A stretch of 64,000 bases of DNA from Anastrepha obliqua (lineage: Eukaryota; Arthropoda; Insecta; Diptera; Tephritidae), in contig NC_072897.1 in NCBI RefSeq assembly GCF_027943255.1, positions 56,940,406 to 57,004,405 of the forward strand, read 5' to 3'. Under the pieces are notes generated by a model that saw only the letters and a list, made by a program, of their open reading frames with translations, ran no database searches and was not told where the DNA came from. Below are positions 48,690 to 60,633 of this stretch, piece by piece; position 1 is the stretch's first letter; every line of letters starts with the position of its first letter. The position numbers were made by a program, and so were the translations under genes.

Positions 48690-50405
48690 TTAATAAAAAA
48701 CATGTATACGACTGTAATGAGATATGTACTGTGTCTTCTTGTTCTTAATTGGCGCGATAAGCGCTTACCCGAGTTTAACAAAGCGCGCCAGTCGTTTCTT
48801 TCTCGTGCTAATCGGTGCCAATTGGACACACCAAGTGAAGTCAAGTCCTTCTCCACCGGATCTTTCCAGCGCAAAGGAGGCCTTCCTCTTCCTCTGCTAC
48901 CACCAGCTCGTACCGCATCAAATACTTTCAGAGCCGGAGCGTTTGTATCTATTCGGACGACATGCTTCCAAGCTTCTGCGCCATACGTTAGGACGGGCAT
49001 GATGAGAGCCTTGTAGAGTGTTAGTTTTGTTCATCAAGAGAGGACTTTACTACTAAGTTGCCTACTTTGTAGCCCAAAGTAGCACTTGTTGGCAAGAGAG
49101 ATTCTGCGTTGGATTTCAAGGCTGACATTGTTATCGGTGTTAATGCTGGTTCCTAAATACACGAAGTCTTTGACAACCTCGAAATTATAACTGTCAACAG
49201 TGACGTGAGTGCCGATACGCGAGAGCGCCGCCTGTTTGTTAGAAGACAGGAGGTACTTCGTTTTGTCCTCGTTCACCACCAAACCCATTCGCTTTGCCTC
49301 TTTATCCAGTTTGGAGAAGGCAGAACTAACAGCGCGGTTGCTAAGGTCGATGATGTCAATATCATCGGCATACGCCAACATTTGTACGCTCTTATAAAAT
49401 ATTGTGCCTGAGCGATTAAGTTCTGTGGCTCTTACGATGCACTCCAACATCAGATTGAAGAAGTCGCACGACAGCACGTTACCCTGTCTGAAACTTCGTT
49501 TGGTATCAAACGGCTTGGAGAGGTCCTTCCCAATTCTGACGGCGCTGCTCGTATTGAGCTTGCATAGACATTCAGACATCGCGGCATACAGGTAACTCCT
49601 TTCCATAGTGTCGAATGCAGCTTTGAAATCGACGATAAAATGGTGTGTGTCGATTCTCCTTGTGTGTGTTTTTTCCAAGATTTGGCGTATTGTGAATATT
49701 TGGTCGATGGTAGACTTTCCACGTCTAAAGCCACACTGATAAGATCCAATTAGTTAGTTGACGGTGGGCTTTACCCTTTCACACAATACGCTCGCTAGAA
49801 CCTTATAGGTGATATTTAGAAGACTAATCCCGCGATAATTCGCCCAGATGTCCGGATCGACCATATTTTGCATAGAAGCTGATGCATGCACCTTACCAGC
49901 TCCTCGCCGCTCTGTTTGAATAGCTCAGCCGGAAGTCCGTCGGCGTCCGCGGCTTTATTGTTCTTTAGCCGCGTTATCGCTTTTCTCACTTCGTCATGGT
50001 CGGGTAGCCGAAGGACAATTTCAAATTCTCTGTGACATGCGCAGCTATCACTATTTAACAGTTTGAGAAATGTTCCCTCCATTATTTAAGTATGCTCTGG
50101 ATGTCAGTCCCACGTCGCCGTCTTTGTTCTTACTGGAAAACGCCCCGGTCTTAAACCTTTTGTAAGCCGCCGAACTTTCTGGTCGAATTTTCGGGTGTTG
50201 TTCCTATTGGCCAGCATCTCAAGCTCCTCGCACTCACGTATTTCGGCCTCTCGTTTCTGTGCCCGATCGTAGCGTGGCTCTATAGCCACATCTTTTCTTT
50301 CTGCGGGACCATGGCATTGCTCGTCGTACCAACTGTTATTTCGGGCTCGCCGGAATCCGATTTCTTCGGCGGCGGTACGTAGAGAACGACAAATGTTGCT
50401 TCATT
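48690..50405 (-). pseudogene. RTE-like non-LTR retrotransposon, second family
   Basis: Minus-strand pieces in sense order are: the end of the endonuclease (VPPPKKSDSGEPEITVGTTS, about 50280-50400); the linker (50104-50289; ECEELEMLANRNNTRKF, RLTKGLRPG); RT start (49816-50082; AITRLKNNKAADADGLPAEL); palm (49034-49678; VDFKAAFDTMERSYLY, SFRQGNVLSCDFFN, AYADDIDIIDLS, NEDKTKYLLSS, YLGTSINTDNNVSLEIQRRI); and a C-terminal tail (about 48750-49000; LTYGAEAW, GGSRGRGRPPLRW). YADD is intact but the frames are broken, and part of the C-terminal region is deleted at YGAEAW. An A3 insertion bounds it on the right. Confidence 0.78.
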
Positions 50406-51722
50406 GCTTGTTTGTTTGTTTGTTAACAGTAATAGAAGCCCCGCCACTGTAGGGCATATCATCGGTCGTCTTCGTCGTCTTCGCCAGGTGTTTCGTGAAG
50501 AGTGGGAGTAGAAGGGCTTCAAGTGTCTTCACTACTGGGGAAAGGAGACTTATCGGACGATAAGATTCCTCTTGGTTGGCCGGTTTTCCAGAATTCAGTA
50601 GTGGGACCACTCTCCCTGCTTTCCACTTGTCCGGGATGATGAGAGTGGCCAAGGACAAATTGAAGACCCCTTCGAGAAATCCTACTCCCAATGGTCCCAG
50701 GAGCTTAAGCATCAGCGCGTATGGTCCGTCAGGGCCAATGGCGTTTGATGTTTTAGATTTATTGATGGCCCCCTGAACCTCATCACCGGAGAAAGTAAGT
50801 GGCGTACTGTCGTTCGTCACTTTGTGCAGCCTTCTGGTAGCACGACGCTTGGATCTGTCGGCCGGAGAATGCAGTATAAAAAGTAGCTCGCGCATCTCTT
50901 CGAGTCCGACGAAGTGCAACCGTTGAAGGTGATATCCACCTTGTCGTTGTGCCCTCTACGTTAGTGGGGGCGTCGTCGTTCACAGTGCTTAATGTCGAAT
51001 CGTCTATATGCTCTGCCAATTGCTGTCCCCTACGATCGTTTGGCAGGCTTGAATGCGAAAGATCGTGATGCGCATTGGAGTCACCTACAACCAATCGGTT
51101 TTCACCTTTGATGAGCGCACCTATATGGGGTTATATCCTGCCGGGCAGCAGGTGACAGGGGGTATATAAATGTTAAATATTTCGATCTCGGAATCGCCTG
51201 TCCGTATAGATATGCCTTGACATTCTAAGTTGTTGTCCCGGCGGTCGATGCCTTCATCAATGAGACGATACTGGACTGTGCGGGGGACCAAGAGCTGCTG
51301 GTTTGTCCCCGCACTGGGGTTGGAGCAGGAGGGAAGTGGATAGGTTAAGTCGGGGAAGTTTTGTTGCTCCGATGGCTCCTTAGCGTGGAGGTGTGGGTTG
51401 TGGTGGCGGTTGGTGGGGCCGGCCTATCAGGGGGAGTAGTAGCCGTAGAGGTGTCAGACGCCTGCTGGCAGGAGCAACACGAGGCCACATACCTTGTGGA
51501 CCACTCCCTATGAGTCTAAAGGCCTAAACAGGTCTTAAGGTGGCTCCACCCGTTGCACTTATTGCACCTAACCGAGGTGGAATTCAGGTGGAGCCGGTTA
51601 TAGCAGGCGCAGCAATAAAATACTTCTGGCCCAGGGTTGGATTCAATTCCAGCCCTGAGGAGAAGCATTTGCTGCAAGGAGTTGCTCCTGTGACGTAAGG
51701 GCTGGGGTGATATGCTGTTCAC
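50401..51722 (-). pseudogene. Remnant coding of the A3 deletion derivative
   Basis: Pieces are 51516-51722 (QQMLLLRAGIESNPGPEVFY then finger 1), 50783-51094 (VVGDSNAHHDLSHSS, with Asn-Ser changes in the endonuclease motif, then the deletion joint TNVEGTTTRW) and 50401-50919 (GPDGPYALMLKLLGPLG, LSPVVKTLEALLLPL). None can be functional. It is useful mainly for the preserved 2A-like region. Confidence 0.8.
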
Positions 51723-51771
51723 TAGACAGAGTTAGTTTACTGGGGCGGCAGCGCTTGGTCGGGAGAAACCC
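50408..51771 (-). mobile_element. Family A (A3 tail) deletion derivative
   Basis: A TTTG tail begins at 50408. The 3' UTR and last codons join directly to the middle of the reverse transcriptase near 50480, losing the whole C-terminal half. A second joint, CCTCTACGTTAG (50953-50964), is identical to that in the 38168-41228 copy. The endonuclease and finger 2 are mostly lost, but finger 1 and the 2A-like motif (NPGP at 51627-51638) remain. The copy stops at about 51771 inside the 5' folded module. Confidence 0.82.
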
Positions 51772-51811
51772 GAGAGTGGCAAATCTTGTGGTTGCAGCTT
51801 TTCGATGTTGA

Positions 51812-51936
51812 ACATTCCTTACGTAGGTAGATGTACATTTATTGCTGCACAGAGGCGTGTGCGCATGCTGAAGGGACAGTCCTTGGCCGGATATAAATTC
51901 GGGTCGTTCCGGTAACGTAGAACCGACTGTCGTGGG
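51812..51936 (-). mobile_element. Repeat B copy, diverged
   Basis: The 5' module is clear (GGACAGTCCTTGGCCGGATA through CGACTGTCGTGG, stem intact). The 3' hairpin module is diverged, with AACATTCC and an enlarged loop. It lies about 40 bp from the 5' edge of the A3 derivative. Confidence 0.7.
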
Positions 51937-52249
51937 TGGAATCTGGTGCTGCAGATTACCACGTTTCGGGCCCCAGCGAAGTCGATCAGCCTCTGTCCGC
52001 TAGCTCACTCCCGAACGGTTGTTCGGGAGCTACCCAAAGGATACTTGCGCTAATCCCGGGAGCTGGAAGCTGGTTGAACAATATACAGAAGAATCGCCTG
52101 GCCACTCCCAAGTGAATGGCGATCAGTAACTTTCTCCACTTACGTGGACTTCTACACATGGAACCATCCTCTACTGTTTACCAGTGCAGAAAGAACAATA
52201 ACAAAAACACAGCTTGTTGAAGAAATATAGAAACAAATAGTTTTCTCAT
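51937..52249. other. Stretch of unknown content
   Basis: GC-richer than its surroundings, with a small inverted repeat around CTCCCGAACGG and TTCGGGAG (about 52010-52032). It may be the 3' UTR of another retrotransposon, but nothing in it is diagnostic. Confidence 0.35.
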
Positions 52250-53410
52250 CAAAATATGCTCACAGCTTAAATGATGTAATGTATTTTATATTTTCTCATA
52301 AAATTCAATAACGGTGAAATGTAGTTTTTTCTGTTTAGCTTGACGTCTTAAGTCGTTCTCAAAAACTTTTTGTAAAGAAAAGGTGAAAAAATGTAAATAT
52401 TTTAAAATAGGAAAACGGAACTCACTTAAAAAAGGAAGGCGTTATTCGTCATTATAAAGAGGCCGAAAGCCAACGAAAAATTGCGGAAATTGTTGCTATT
52501 AGTTCCTCAACTGTCCAGCACATTACAGGTTTCGCCACGAAAACAGGATAGCAGTTAAGGACAGATCTGCGCCAAATAAAATATTTAATTATGCAGATAA
52601 GGGGTGGATGGTTCACAAAGTTTAAGCGTTCCAAAATTAACGAACGAAGTCGAAAAATACTTAGGCAAGATCTGTAACCCTGAAACTGTTCGTAGAGTTC
52701 TGCTCAAAGAAAATTTTCATGGAAGGACTGCCCGAAATAAGCCGTTGATTAAACAAAGAATAGAGTTTTGTAGACAACATTTGAACAAAGCAAATTTAAC
52801 ATTTTCAGGTCTGATGGGAAGTCCTGCGTTTGGAGAAAACCAAACACCGCACTTCAACCATTTAATTTGCGCCCCACAGTTAAACACGGCGGTGGCAGTG
52901 TGATGGTATGAGGTTGCATGTCCTATTCAGGCGTCGAAAATTTAACATTTATCGAAGGAAACATGAATAAAGGGATGTATCTGGATCTGCTAAAAGATAA
53001 TTTATTACAAATTCCGAATAAAATCGGCATTAGGGATTCGTTTCTACCAACGTTCTACCAAGACAATGATCCCAAGCATACGTCTGGTATTGGAAAAACT
53101 TGGCTTATTTGGAAATGCGCACATGTAGGACAGACACCTGGACAGAGTCCAGATCTCAACGTTATTGAGAATTTGTGGTCATTGCTGGAAAATAAAATAA
53201 GAAACCACAATATTTCTAATGCTTCTGATCTGAAACGGGCACTACAGAAAAAATGGGGAAAGGAATTGATATCCCACTAAGTCTAGCCGTAATCATGAAA
53301 TCGAAATATTAATGTGTTTATGTTTTTTGAATACTTTTAATTTATTCATTTTCAATTTATATTTTAATAATTTTTTTGGCTGCATCAAATAAGCTGTGAG
53401 TTACTGTATA
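52250..53410 (+). mobile_element. Tc1-like transposon, inactive
   Basis: Element of about 1.16 kb. Left end CTCACAGCTTAAATGATG (about 52260) matches the right end read on the opposite strand, CTCACAGCTTATTTGATG (about 53395), giving inverted repeats whose outer edges (CAGTAA) are decayed on the left. It lies just upstream of MED26. Confidence 0.7.
52430..53280 (+). pseudogene. Tc1-family transposase (DD34E type), broken
   Basis: Pieces on the plus strand: an HTH remnant (SQRKIAEIVAISSSTVQHI) at about 52466-52525; 52604-52903 with VPKLTNEVEKYLGKICNPET and RIEFCRQHLNKANLTFS; and 52918-53280 with FYQDNDPKHTS (second catalytic Asp) and SPDLNVIENLW (catalytic Glu). Stops and frameshifts separate them, and the first Asp region is disrupted. 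The C-terminal piece ends naturally at a TAA. Confidence 0.8.
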
Positions 53411-53729
53411 TTTATCCGCTGAGGGTATGTAATATAGTCTATGTGCAAACATCTACAAAAACTGTTTCACCAAAGTTTATGGTATATTCGTGTATTAAGG
53501 AATCTAAGCGTATTAACAAACATGCTAGTTAAGTCGTTCAATTTTGACATTGATATAATATATTTCTTATTTTCCAACTTTTCTTCACAGCTTTGGCATT
53601 AATTGGACTCTATTTAACCAAGCACCGAATATTAAGCTCCCAAATATCGATGTGAAGCAGTCTTATTTTTTTTTATTTAGTTGCGTTACATTTCAATATA
53701 TTGGATTTTTTTCGTTTTGTTCATTATAA
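53411..53729 (+). promoter_or_regulatory. MED26 upstream region and 5' UTR
   Basis: This 0.3 kb lies between the Tc1-like right end and the MED26 start codon. It is AT-rich, and no TATA box or initiator could be chosen with confidence. The transcription start is probably here unless a non-coding first exon lies beyond the transposon. Confidence 0.4.
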
Positions 53730-55899
53730 ATGAACACCAAGCATATATATGATTTAACTTTTCGTTTATGTCAAGCGCTTGATCAAAATTATGACGTAAG
53801 TATTGTTACATAATCAGTCCTATATGCTCGAACTGAAAGTTGATCATCTTATAGGTGGTTAACATGGACGCAGTCATGTCTGTTATTTCCACCTTGGAGG
53901 GCACAACGATTACAAAAGAGCAATTGGAGGCCACCCGATTGGCAAAATATATAAACCATTTGAGGCGGCGACTTACTAAAGATAAACACTTAGCCCTCCG
54001 TGCTAAGTCTTTACTAAAGAAATGGCGTAAAATGGTTGGAATTCAACAACAACAGCAGCATATCATTGAGACAGCAACTACCACTTCGTCTGCAGCCTTG
54101 CCGTGTATATCAGGTCTTAATACTACCTTATACCAACAACAACGCCTACGATCGCAGTCTATTTCGCCAGCAGCATCATCAATGCATCTTGATACAATGC
54201 AGCAGCATTCAAATTCTAACAGTAGTCAAGCTATAATTGCCTCTATTCCCGCTTCTGCCATTGTAGAAAGCATGCCACGTATAACGAATGTGGCATCTGT
54301 GTCTTTGGCTTCATTATCTGCAGGAAGTACCAATGTCCATGTACCTATTAACAATAAAAAGTTAGGGGAAATGGAATTAGCAAAAGCTGAATTAACACCG
54401 GCTTCAGTGGTACCTACTCATGACAGAATACAGCTGACAAGTTTTGAGAATGTTCTAAGTGGTTTTGGTGTTACCGAAAACAGCAATATCGGTATAACAA
54501 GTGATAAGTTAAACCAACCGGGACAACAACGTTTAGTCCCACCTGAAACTTTTATAATTGATCAATCATCAAATTCAAACTCGGAAACCAGTTTGATTCT
54601 TCCATCGAATAGTGGACCTTCAAAAGATACTCCTATTGTTATTGATATTCAGGATTCAAACTCTGGTTCAAATTTAGTTACATCTTTACCCACCATTCCG
54701 ATAGTTAGCAATAGAATACCTCCAACTGGACCAAACAAAACAAATCCATTTAAATTAACTAGCAGCCTTGGCATGACGATTTCTCCTTCCCCATCGTCTT
54801 CGAAACCAAAAAAACTTAAAAAGGAGAAAAAACGTAAAGATAAAGTTGATCACGGCGAAGCTGAAAATGTCTGTGAATTAAAAAATGCGACTGTCTTATT
54901 AGATGATACTTCGTCTAATCATCAACGTCTTAACCTTCCTGGAGGAAATGTAGAGAAATTTCCATCTTTCGTCAATGAGGAGAAGTCTCGTTTGGCATAT
55001 GCAGGTAAATCCAATACATCCTTTCGAAAAACTTTAACTACCTATACGTATCTTTCTTTTAGAAATTCTTTCACTCTTGGATAATAGTTCAATGACCTCT
55101 ATGTTTCCTCCAGATGGATCTACACTCCTCGCTGATGAACACAAAGTAAATTTATCTACTAGTAGCCACACATCCTTTAATTTGTCAACATCTGATTTAA
55201 CTTTTACTGGAAAATTTAAACAAGGCAATTCTGCACCTCCGGCAGGATATAGTAATGATATAATTGGCTATAATACAAATCGCCCCACTGTTTCTCCAAA
55301 AATTGCGATTGTTAATAACTTTTTGCAAACTGTACCGACAGCATTAAAATTTATGCCATTTCGAGACGATGGTTCAAATTCAAATGATAGCAATTCTAAT
55401 AGTCGAACTTCTCAAATGGATCTCATTGATGTGGTTAGTAGTGACAAAATATTGCGTGCATTTCAGACACAAAGGAAGCAAGATAACTCGAATTCACAAC
55501 AGAAGTCAGTTGGGGTAATAAATTCAGGAAATCCGCAAACTTTCTCGTCATCAGTTTTTTCCTCACAAAAATTGCAGCCTTCGAGTAAAATGGAAGCAAC
55601 AATAATTGCAGGTTCAAATGCTGCTATTGCGCAGGAAAAAAAACTACCGCGAAAGCGTGGTCGTAAAAAAGGTTCAAAAGGTGTCGATTCTGTTATTGCA
55701 AAAGAGACCAGTCTCAGTTCTCAAATGCTCATGACATCTCTCGGGAGCGGAAGTAAAAAAGTCAAAACTACAAAAGAGCTCTATGCTGAAATGCAAAATC
55801 GTAAATTCGGCATAATGGGGACTTCTTCGCCGACTTTGGCTGGCTGGGCAGCGCCACAAAACCAGCAACAAACGTCTCGTCCAACATCATCTTGTTCAG
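53730..55899 (+). CDS. MED26: Mediator complex subunit 26 (5' part, three exons)
   Basis: MED26 is a nuclear Mediator subunit that links transcription factors and elongation factors to RNA polymerase II. Exon 1 (53730-53795, 22 codons) reads MNTKHIYDLTFRLCQALDQN and ends at GTAAGT. Exon 2 (53855-55004) continues VVNMDAVMSVISTLEG, LEATRLAKYINHLRRRL and AKSLLKKWRKMVG, completing the TFIIS N-terminal (LW) domain at about residues 1-88. Exon 3 starts at 55063 after a 58-bp intron, with a split Glu codon (EILSLLDNSSM), and ends at 55899 before GTATGT. The rest is Ser/Asn-rich and low complexity, with a basic KKLKKEKKRKDK block and a later KLPRKRGRKKGSKG block followed by KKVKTTKELYAEMQNRKFG. The C-terminal exon is not in view. 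No stop interrupts the 728 or so codons. Confidence 0.92.
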
Positions 55900-55978
55900 G
55901 TATGTCTTACCAGCAATTGTTAACATTTTTGATTTTGTAAAGGTTAAAATGTGCGACATGGTGTGTTTCCATTTCCAG

Positions 55979-56055
55979 TATCCAGTCAAAGAAGTTTGAC
56001 GTTAATATACTGGACTAGATCCAGAAAAACTTCATCCTTTTTGATAGGAAGCTAA
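55979..56055 (+). CDS. Possible fourth MED26 exon (uncertain)
   Basis: A good acceptor (TTTCCATTTCCAG) ends at 55978, giving a 79-bp intron similar in size to the other two. In phase, the following sequence reads VSSQRSLTLIYWTRSRKTSS and stops at the TAA 56053-56055. I do not recognise this as MED26. Either it is a short alternative end, or the real next exon lies beyond a long intron outside the window. Confidence 0.25.
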
Positions 56056-56872
56056 AGCAAATATTATTATTATTATTATTTAGTGACTGGTATGAATACC
56101 AGTACTAAAATTATGTTTGAGCATTGGCTGCAGAGGCCATCAGCTCTGTGTCGTCTGTGGCTGTCTGGATTATTTGTTATATTGTCATTTCGATAGTTTT
56201 AATGAATTTGCTTATTTTTTCGATGTTTGAGTGACTGGGAATGGCGAGGATGTCGCTTATTTGTTCCCCTGACCCCCTTTTACCTTTTATTTGCTCCCAA
56301 GCAAATAGCAGCTTAACTTTCTTGCGTACATATTCGAAAGGTTTTAATGGTCACTATCCCAGAAAAACATTGTTAAATTTGGTAGTTTGTATATTAGAGC
56401 ATGACTCATCTCAATCTATATATGTGTTGCTAGTGAAATTGGACTAGTCAAAAGAAAATTCATCAGATTACTTTTCAACCTTTTCAATTCCCTGATCAGT
56501 TACTCGTATGCTTGTAGGACAAGTAAAGAATCGCTGATGTTAATATTTTATCTGATTTGGGATATATTGATTGCCTTGCTTTACTTGAGCAGATGTGATT
56601 TAGTGTTACACATAAAGTCTTGGGTTCTCAAACGCCTATATATCAACGTCTTTAATACAAACTATATTTCATTAGCTCTTATATAATTTATTAACCACTC
56701 GAAGATGTTTTGTCTTTATGTCAATCTGAGTTCAATGTTTTTACTATTAGTATAAATGATTGAACTTTATTTAAATACGTAATCTAGTCTCTAAGATTTA
56801 AAATTCACTCATAATAAACTTGGATTAAAAAGAAGTTACTCGACCAAGGTAAACTTAAGCTAATTTCGTTCC
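56056..56872. other. Probable MED26 intron or flank, no gene seen
   Basis: AT-rich, with a short ATT repeat at about 56063-56080. No repeat family or coding signature is recognised. Confidence 0.45.
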
Positions 56873-56989
56873 CCTTACGGTCGGTTTTATGTTACAGGAA
56901 TTAGTACTGTCTATTCAGCAATACTCCCTAACAAGTTCTAGGTTGCTGTTGGCTAATGTCTTATGCTGTTACGACAACAACAAGAACTA
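56873..56989 (+). repeat. Repeat B relic, strongly diverged
   Basis: ACGGTCGGTTTTATGTTACA at the left and ATGCTGTTACGACAACAACA at the right frame a diverged interior; the outer stem is lost. Confidence 0.55.
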
Positions 56990-57035
56990 CGTTTAGTGGA
57001 ATGTGTCTCACCTCTCATCTTTTTTTTTTTTTTTG

Positions 57036-57210
57036 CTGTTTTAACAGTAATAGAAGCCCAGTCATTGTAGGGTGTATCACCGGTCGTCTTCGTTTGGCTC
57101 ATCTAAAGGTAAGCCCAGGAAACATGCTGTTTCGACTGGTTGGGTCCAGAGGGAGAGGGGTGTTACATGAGTAGGTTTTAAAGGGCATGTGAAAAGGTGA
57201 TTAGTGTTGC
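57036..57210 (-). mobile_element. Family A (A3-like tail) short 3' fragment
   Basis: Starts with the A3-type 3' UTR after a T-run (57022-57035) and keeps about 50 C-terminal codons (LWTQPVETACFLGL), then is cut by an A2 insertion at about 57211. Confidence 0.75.
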
Positions 57211-58790
57211 TGTTGTTGTAGCAGCAACTTTGCCCTGTCAGTGTAGTGTAATAACCGGTCGTCTTCGTACAGCTCATCTAACGGTAGGCCCAGGAAGCTA
57301 GCTGTTTCGACAGGTTGGGTCCAGTGGGAGAGGGGTGTTAGATGAGTGGGTTTGTTGGGGCATGTGAAAAGGTGGTTAGTGTCGTGCGTCGGAGTCCATT
57401 CTGGATAAATAGAAGTTTAACCTGCTCAATATCTAGAACGTAATTGTGCCAAGGTGACGCGGGACTCTCGGGGAAGCTGGAGCTCTTCGTCTGCGATTGG
57501 TGGTGGTTGGACTCCTATAACGGCATTCGGTTGTAGGGAGCTTAACAAGGTGGTAATGGTCTCCCGATGAATGCCGTTGATTGTCTGTTTGTACACTGTC
57601 CGATCCAGTAGCTGTCTGTCTGTTTTGTCTTGGATCTCGTCCGCGTAATTGAGGAAATGCCTCCTGATGTGCGTAGGAGATGGCTCAGGCTCAAGCAGGT
57701 ATCTGCACGGGGGAGGCCTGCGGTAACATCCTAACAGAAACTGCTTGCTGAGCAGTTTGTTATGCTCCATCACAGGCAGCATATGGGCCTCGTCGTGTGG
57801 GTGTTGTATCGGGGACATCAAGGGACATCCTGTCGCGGACCTTATTGCAGTGTTTTGACAGATCTGAAGCTACGCCCACTGCGAATCACTGGTTCCAGGC
57901 GATCAGACAGGCGCAGCATAGTTTAGAACCGATCGGCCTATTGCTTTGAAAGTCGACAGCAACATTTTCTTATCTTTGCCCCAAGTGCTGCCGGCAAGCG
58001 ACTTGAGAACCTTGTTCCGATTCTATACTTTAGTTGCAATAGCGGTTGTATGCGCTGAGAAGGAGAGCAAGCATCGACTTTCACCTTAAGTTGCAGTTTG
58101 ACTTCCTTTGTTCAGGTGGTGAAGAGGCTCGCTGTGGAGTTAGTGGGGGAAAGTTGTAAGTTCTTCGCAGTGAAGAAGCGAAAAAGGCAGGCGAGGTAGT
58201 CGTTTACCTTGGAGCACAGGCCATCGATGTCATTGTGCGACGGCATTATCGTGCAGTCGTCGGCGTAGGAGACCAGGGAGACTCCCTCTGGTGGCTGGGA
58301 GAGTTTGGAGATGTAGAATTTGAAAAGCAAGGGTGAAAGGACACCACCATTCGGAACTCCTTGCGGAGTAGAAGGGCTTGAAGAGTCTTCACTACTGGGG
58401 AAAGGAGAGTTATCGGACGATAGGACTCCCCTTGGTCGGCGGGTTTCCCAAGGCTTCAGTAGTGTGACCACTCTCCCTAATTTCCACTTATCAGGAATGA
58501 TGAGAGTGGCCAAAGACAAATTGAAGACCTTGGTGAGGTATTCTACTCTATTAATGGGCAAGTGGTCTGATGCAAGCGATAGCATAGGTCGCCAGGTTAT
58601 GCTATATATCAGATCTGCGCTGCAATTGTGATGTTAAGCTAGCTGCTGCAATTGCCCACTACCCTAGTGGGGGCGTCGTCGTTTACAGTTTTGGATGTCG
58701 AATCGTCTATCTGCTTTGCCAATAGATGTCCCCTACGATCATTTGGGGGGGGTTGCGTTTGCAGAGCTCTATAGCCAGGCGAGTCAGTAG
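57211..58790 (-). mobile_element. Family A (A2 tail) copy with several deletions
   Basis: Begins with GTT-type tail sequence at about 57211 and ends near 58790 in the finger/endonuclease border region. Coding pieces: 57426-57821 (C-terminal), 58112-58585 (reverse transcriptase; GVPNGGVLSPLLFKF, SYADDCTIM) and a short endonuclease piece near 58640-58740. Deletions occur near 58070, 58365, 58555 and 58750. The copy cannot be functional. Confidence 0.8.
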
Positions 58791-58889
58791 GTAGTCTTCG
58801 ACTACACTGACAGGATCCCTTCGGGCCTCTTTACCACCTTCCTAAGCTCCCGGAATCTAATCACTACCCATTGCGCACGAAAGAGCCCG

Positions 58890-60632
58890 CCGCTGCAATG
58901 CAGCTCCCTCTTTGACCCACAACCCTCCTGGTCCAATCCCAGTGAAGGGACATATCAGCAGTTCTGTGTGACAGACCAGGGTTCCTCGGAACTTGACATC
59001 CATCAAGTATAATTCCTACAATTGCTGGTGCCACTTGACTTCGTTGTCCCCTGCTGCAGAACTCTGCATCCGCCACTACCCCCTGTGGCTCGACCGCCCG
59101 ACATCATAAGGCCGCAACGGAGATAGTCGACTTCATGAGCACAAATGCACACTAGCTCCTCCCTAATTACCAGGGATGGCTATAACGTGCACAGAAAGGA
59201 TCGCTAACGAGATAAGGGTGGAGGCCTAGCGTTTATAGTATCACACAGTGCAGAATCGTCTTATCGATATAGGTATCCACCGCAGGGATAGCACATTATA
59301 ATCTGAAGGTAAAACTGTCCGGTCAGGTGATGCCGAGCTCGAAATATTCAATGTTTATATACCCCCTGCCACCTGCTGAGCGGCAGGATATCACCCTGAT
59401 GTAGGTGCGCTCATCAGAGATGAAAAACGATTGGTTGTAGGTGACTTCAATGCGCATCACGATCTTTGGCATTCAAGCCTTCCAAACGATCGTGAGGGAC
59501 AGCAATTGGCAGAGCAAATAGACTATTCGACATTAAGCACTGTGAACGACACTAAGCACCATGGTAGTGGGCAATTTGAGCAGCTCGCCTGATCTAACAA
59601 TAGCTAGCGCGGGTCTGATAAATAGCATAACGTGGCGACCTATGCTATCGCTTGCCCGTTATCGTCTCGATCGAGAGACCTACCTTCAACGGTTGCACTT
59701 CGTCGGACCCGAAAAGATGCGCGAGCGACTTTAGCCGACTTTTTATACTGCATTCTCCGGCCGACAGATCCAAGCGTCGTGCTACCAGAATCTGTCCTTG
59801 GCCACTCTCATCATCCCTGACAAGTGGAAAGCAGGGAGAGTGGTCCCACTACTGAATTCTGGAAAACCGGCCAACCAAGGGGAATCTTATCGTCCGATAA
59901 GTCTCCTTTCCCCAGTAGTGAAAACACTTGGAGCCCTCCTACTCCCACTCTTCACGAAACACCTGGCCCCAGCTCCACACCAGCACGGATTCCGACGAGT
60001 GCATAGCACCACCCTTGCACTCACCGCCATAAACGCCCAAATAAACTGCGGGCTTAACCAAAACCGCCTCCCTGGTCTCATACGCTGACGACTGTACGAT
60101 AATGGCGTCGGGCAATGAAATCGATGGCCTGTGTTCCAAAGTGAACAACTACCTCACCGACCTTTCTTGCTTTTTCACAGCGAGGAATCTCCAATTTTCC
60201 TGCACTAAGTCCACGGCGACCCTCTTTACCACCTGGACAAAGGAGGTCAAACGGTCCCTTAAGGTAAAAGTCGACGGAACATCAATTCCGACGGTAAACA
60301 ACCCGAAAATCTTGTGTGTAACCTTTGACAGTTTGCTCTCCTTTTCAGCGCACACAACCGCAATTGCCACTAAAGTCCAAAACAGCAACAAGGTCCTCAA
60401 ATCGCTTGCCGGCAGCACTTGGGGCAAAGACAAAGTACTATTGCTATCGACATTTAAGGCAATTGGTCGGCCGATTCTATACAATGCAGCGCCTGTCTGG
60501 TCGCCAGGATCTGGGCCCAACCCATCGAAACACCATGTTTCCTGGGCCTACCTTTAGATGAGCTAGACGAAGATGACCGGTGATATTCCCTACACTGGCG
60601 GGGCTTTTATTGCTGTTAACAAACAAACAAAC
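58890..60632 (+). mobile_element. Family A (A3 tail) deletion copy, plus strand
   Basis: Plus-strand copy from the finger 2 region (about 58890) to an AAAC tail at about 60632. Endonuclease blocks lie at 59330-59640 (decayed), then a jump into the linker (ERPTFNGCTSSDPKRCA, about 59670), reverse transcriptase start (59798-60088; GKPANQGESYRPISLLSP), a jump past motifs A and B to SYADDCTIM-type sequence (about 60085) and thumb (60102-60557), and a jump to the last codons. At least four internal deletions make it defective. Confidence 0.82.
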
Positions 60633-60633
60633 G

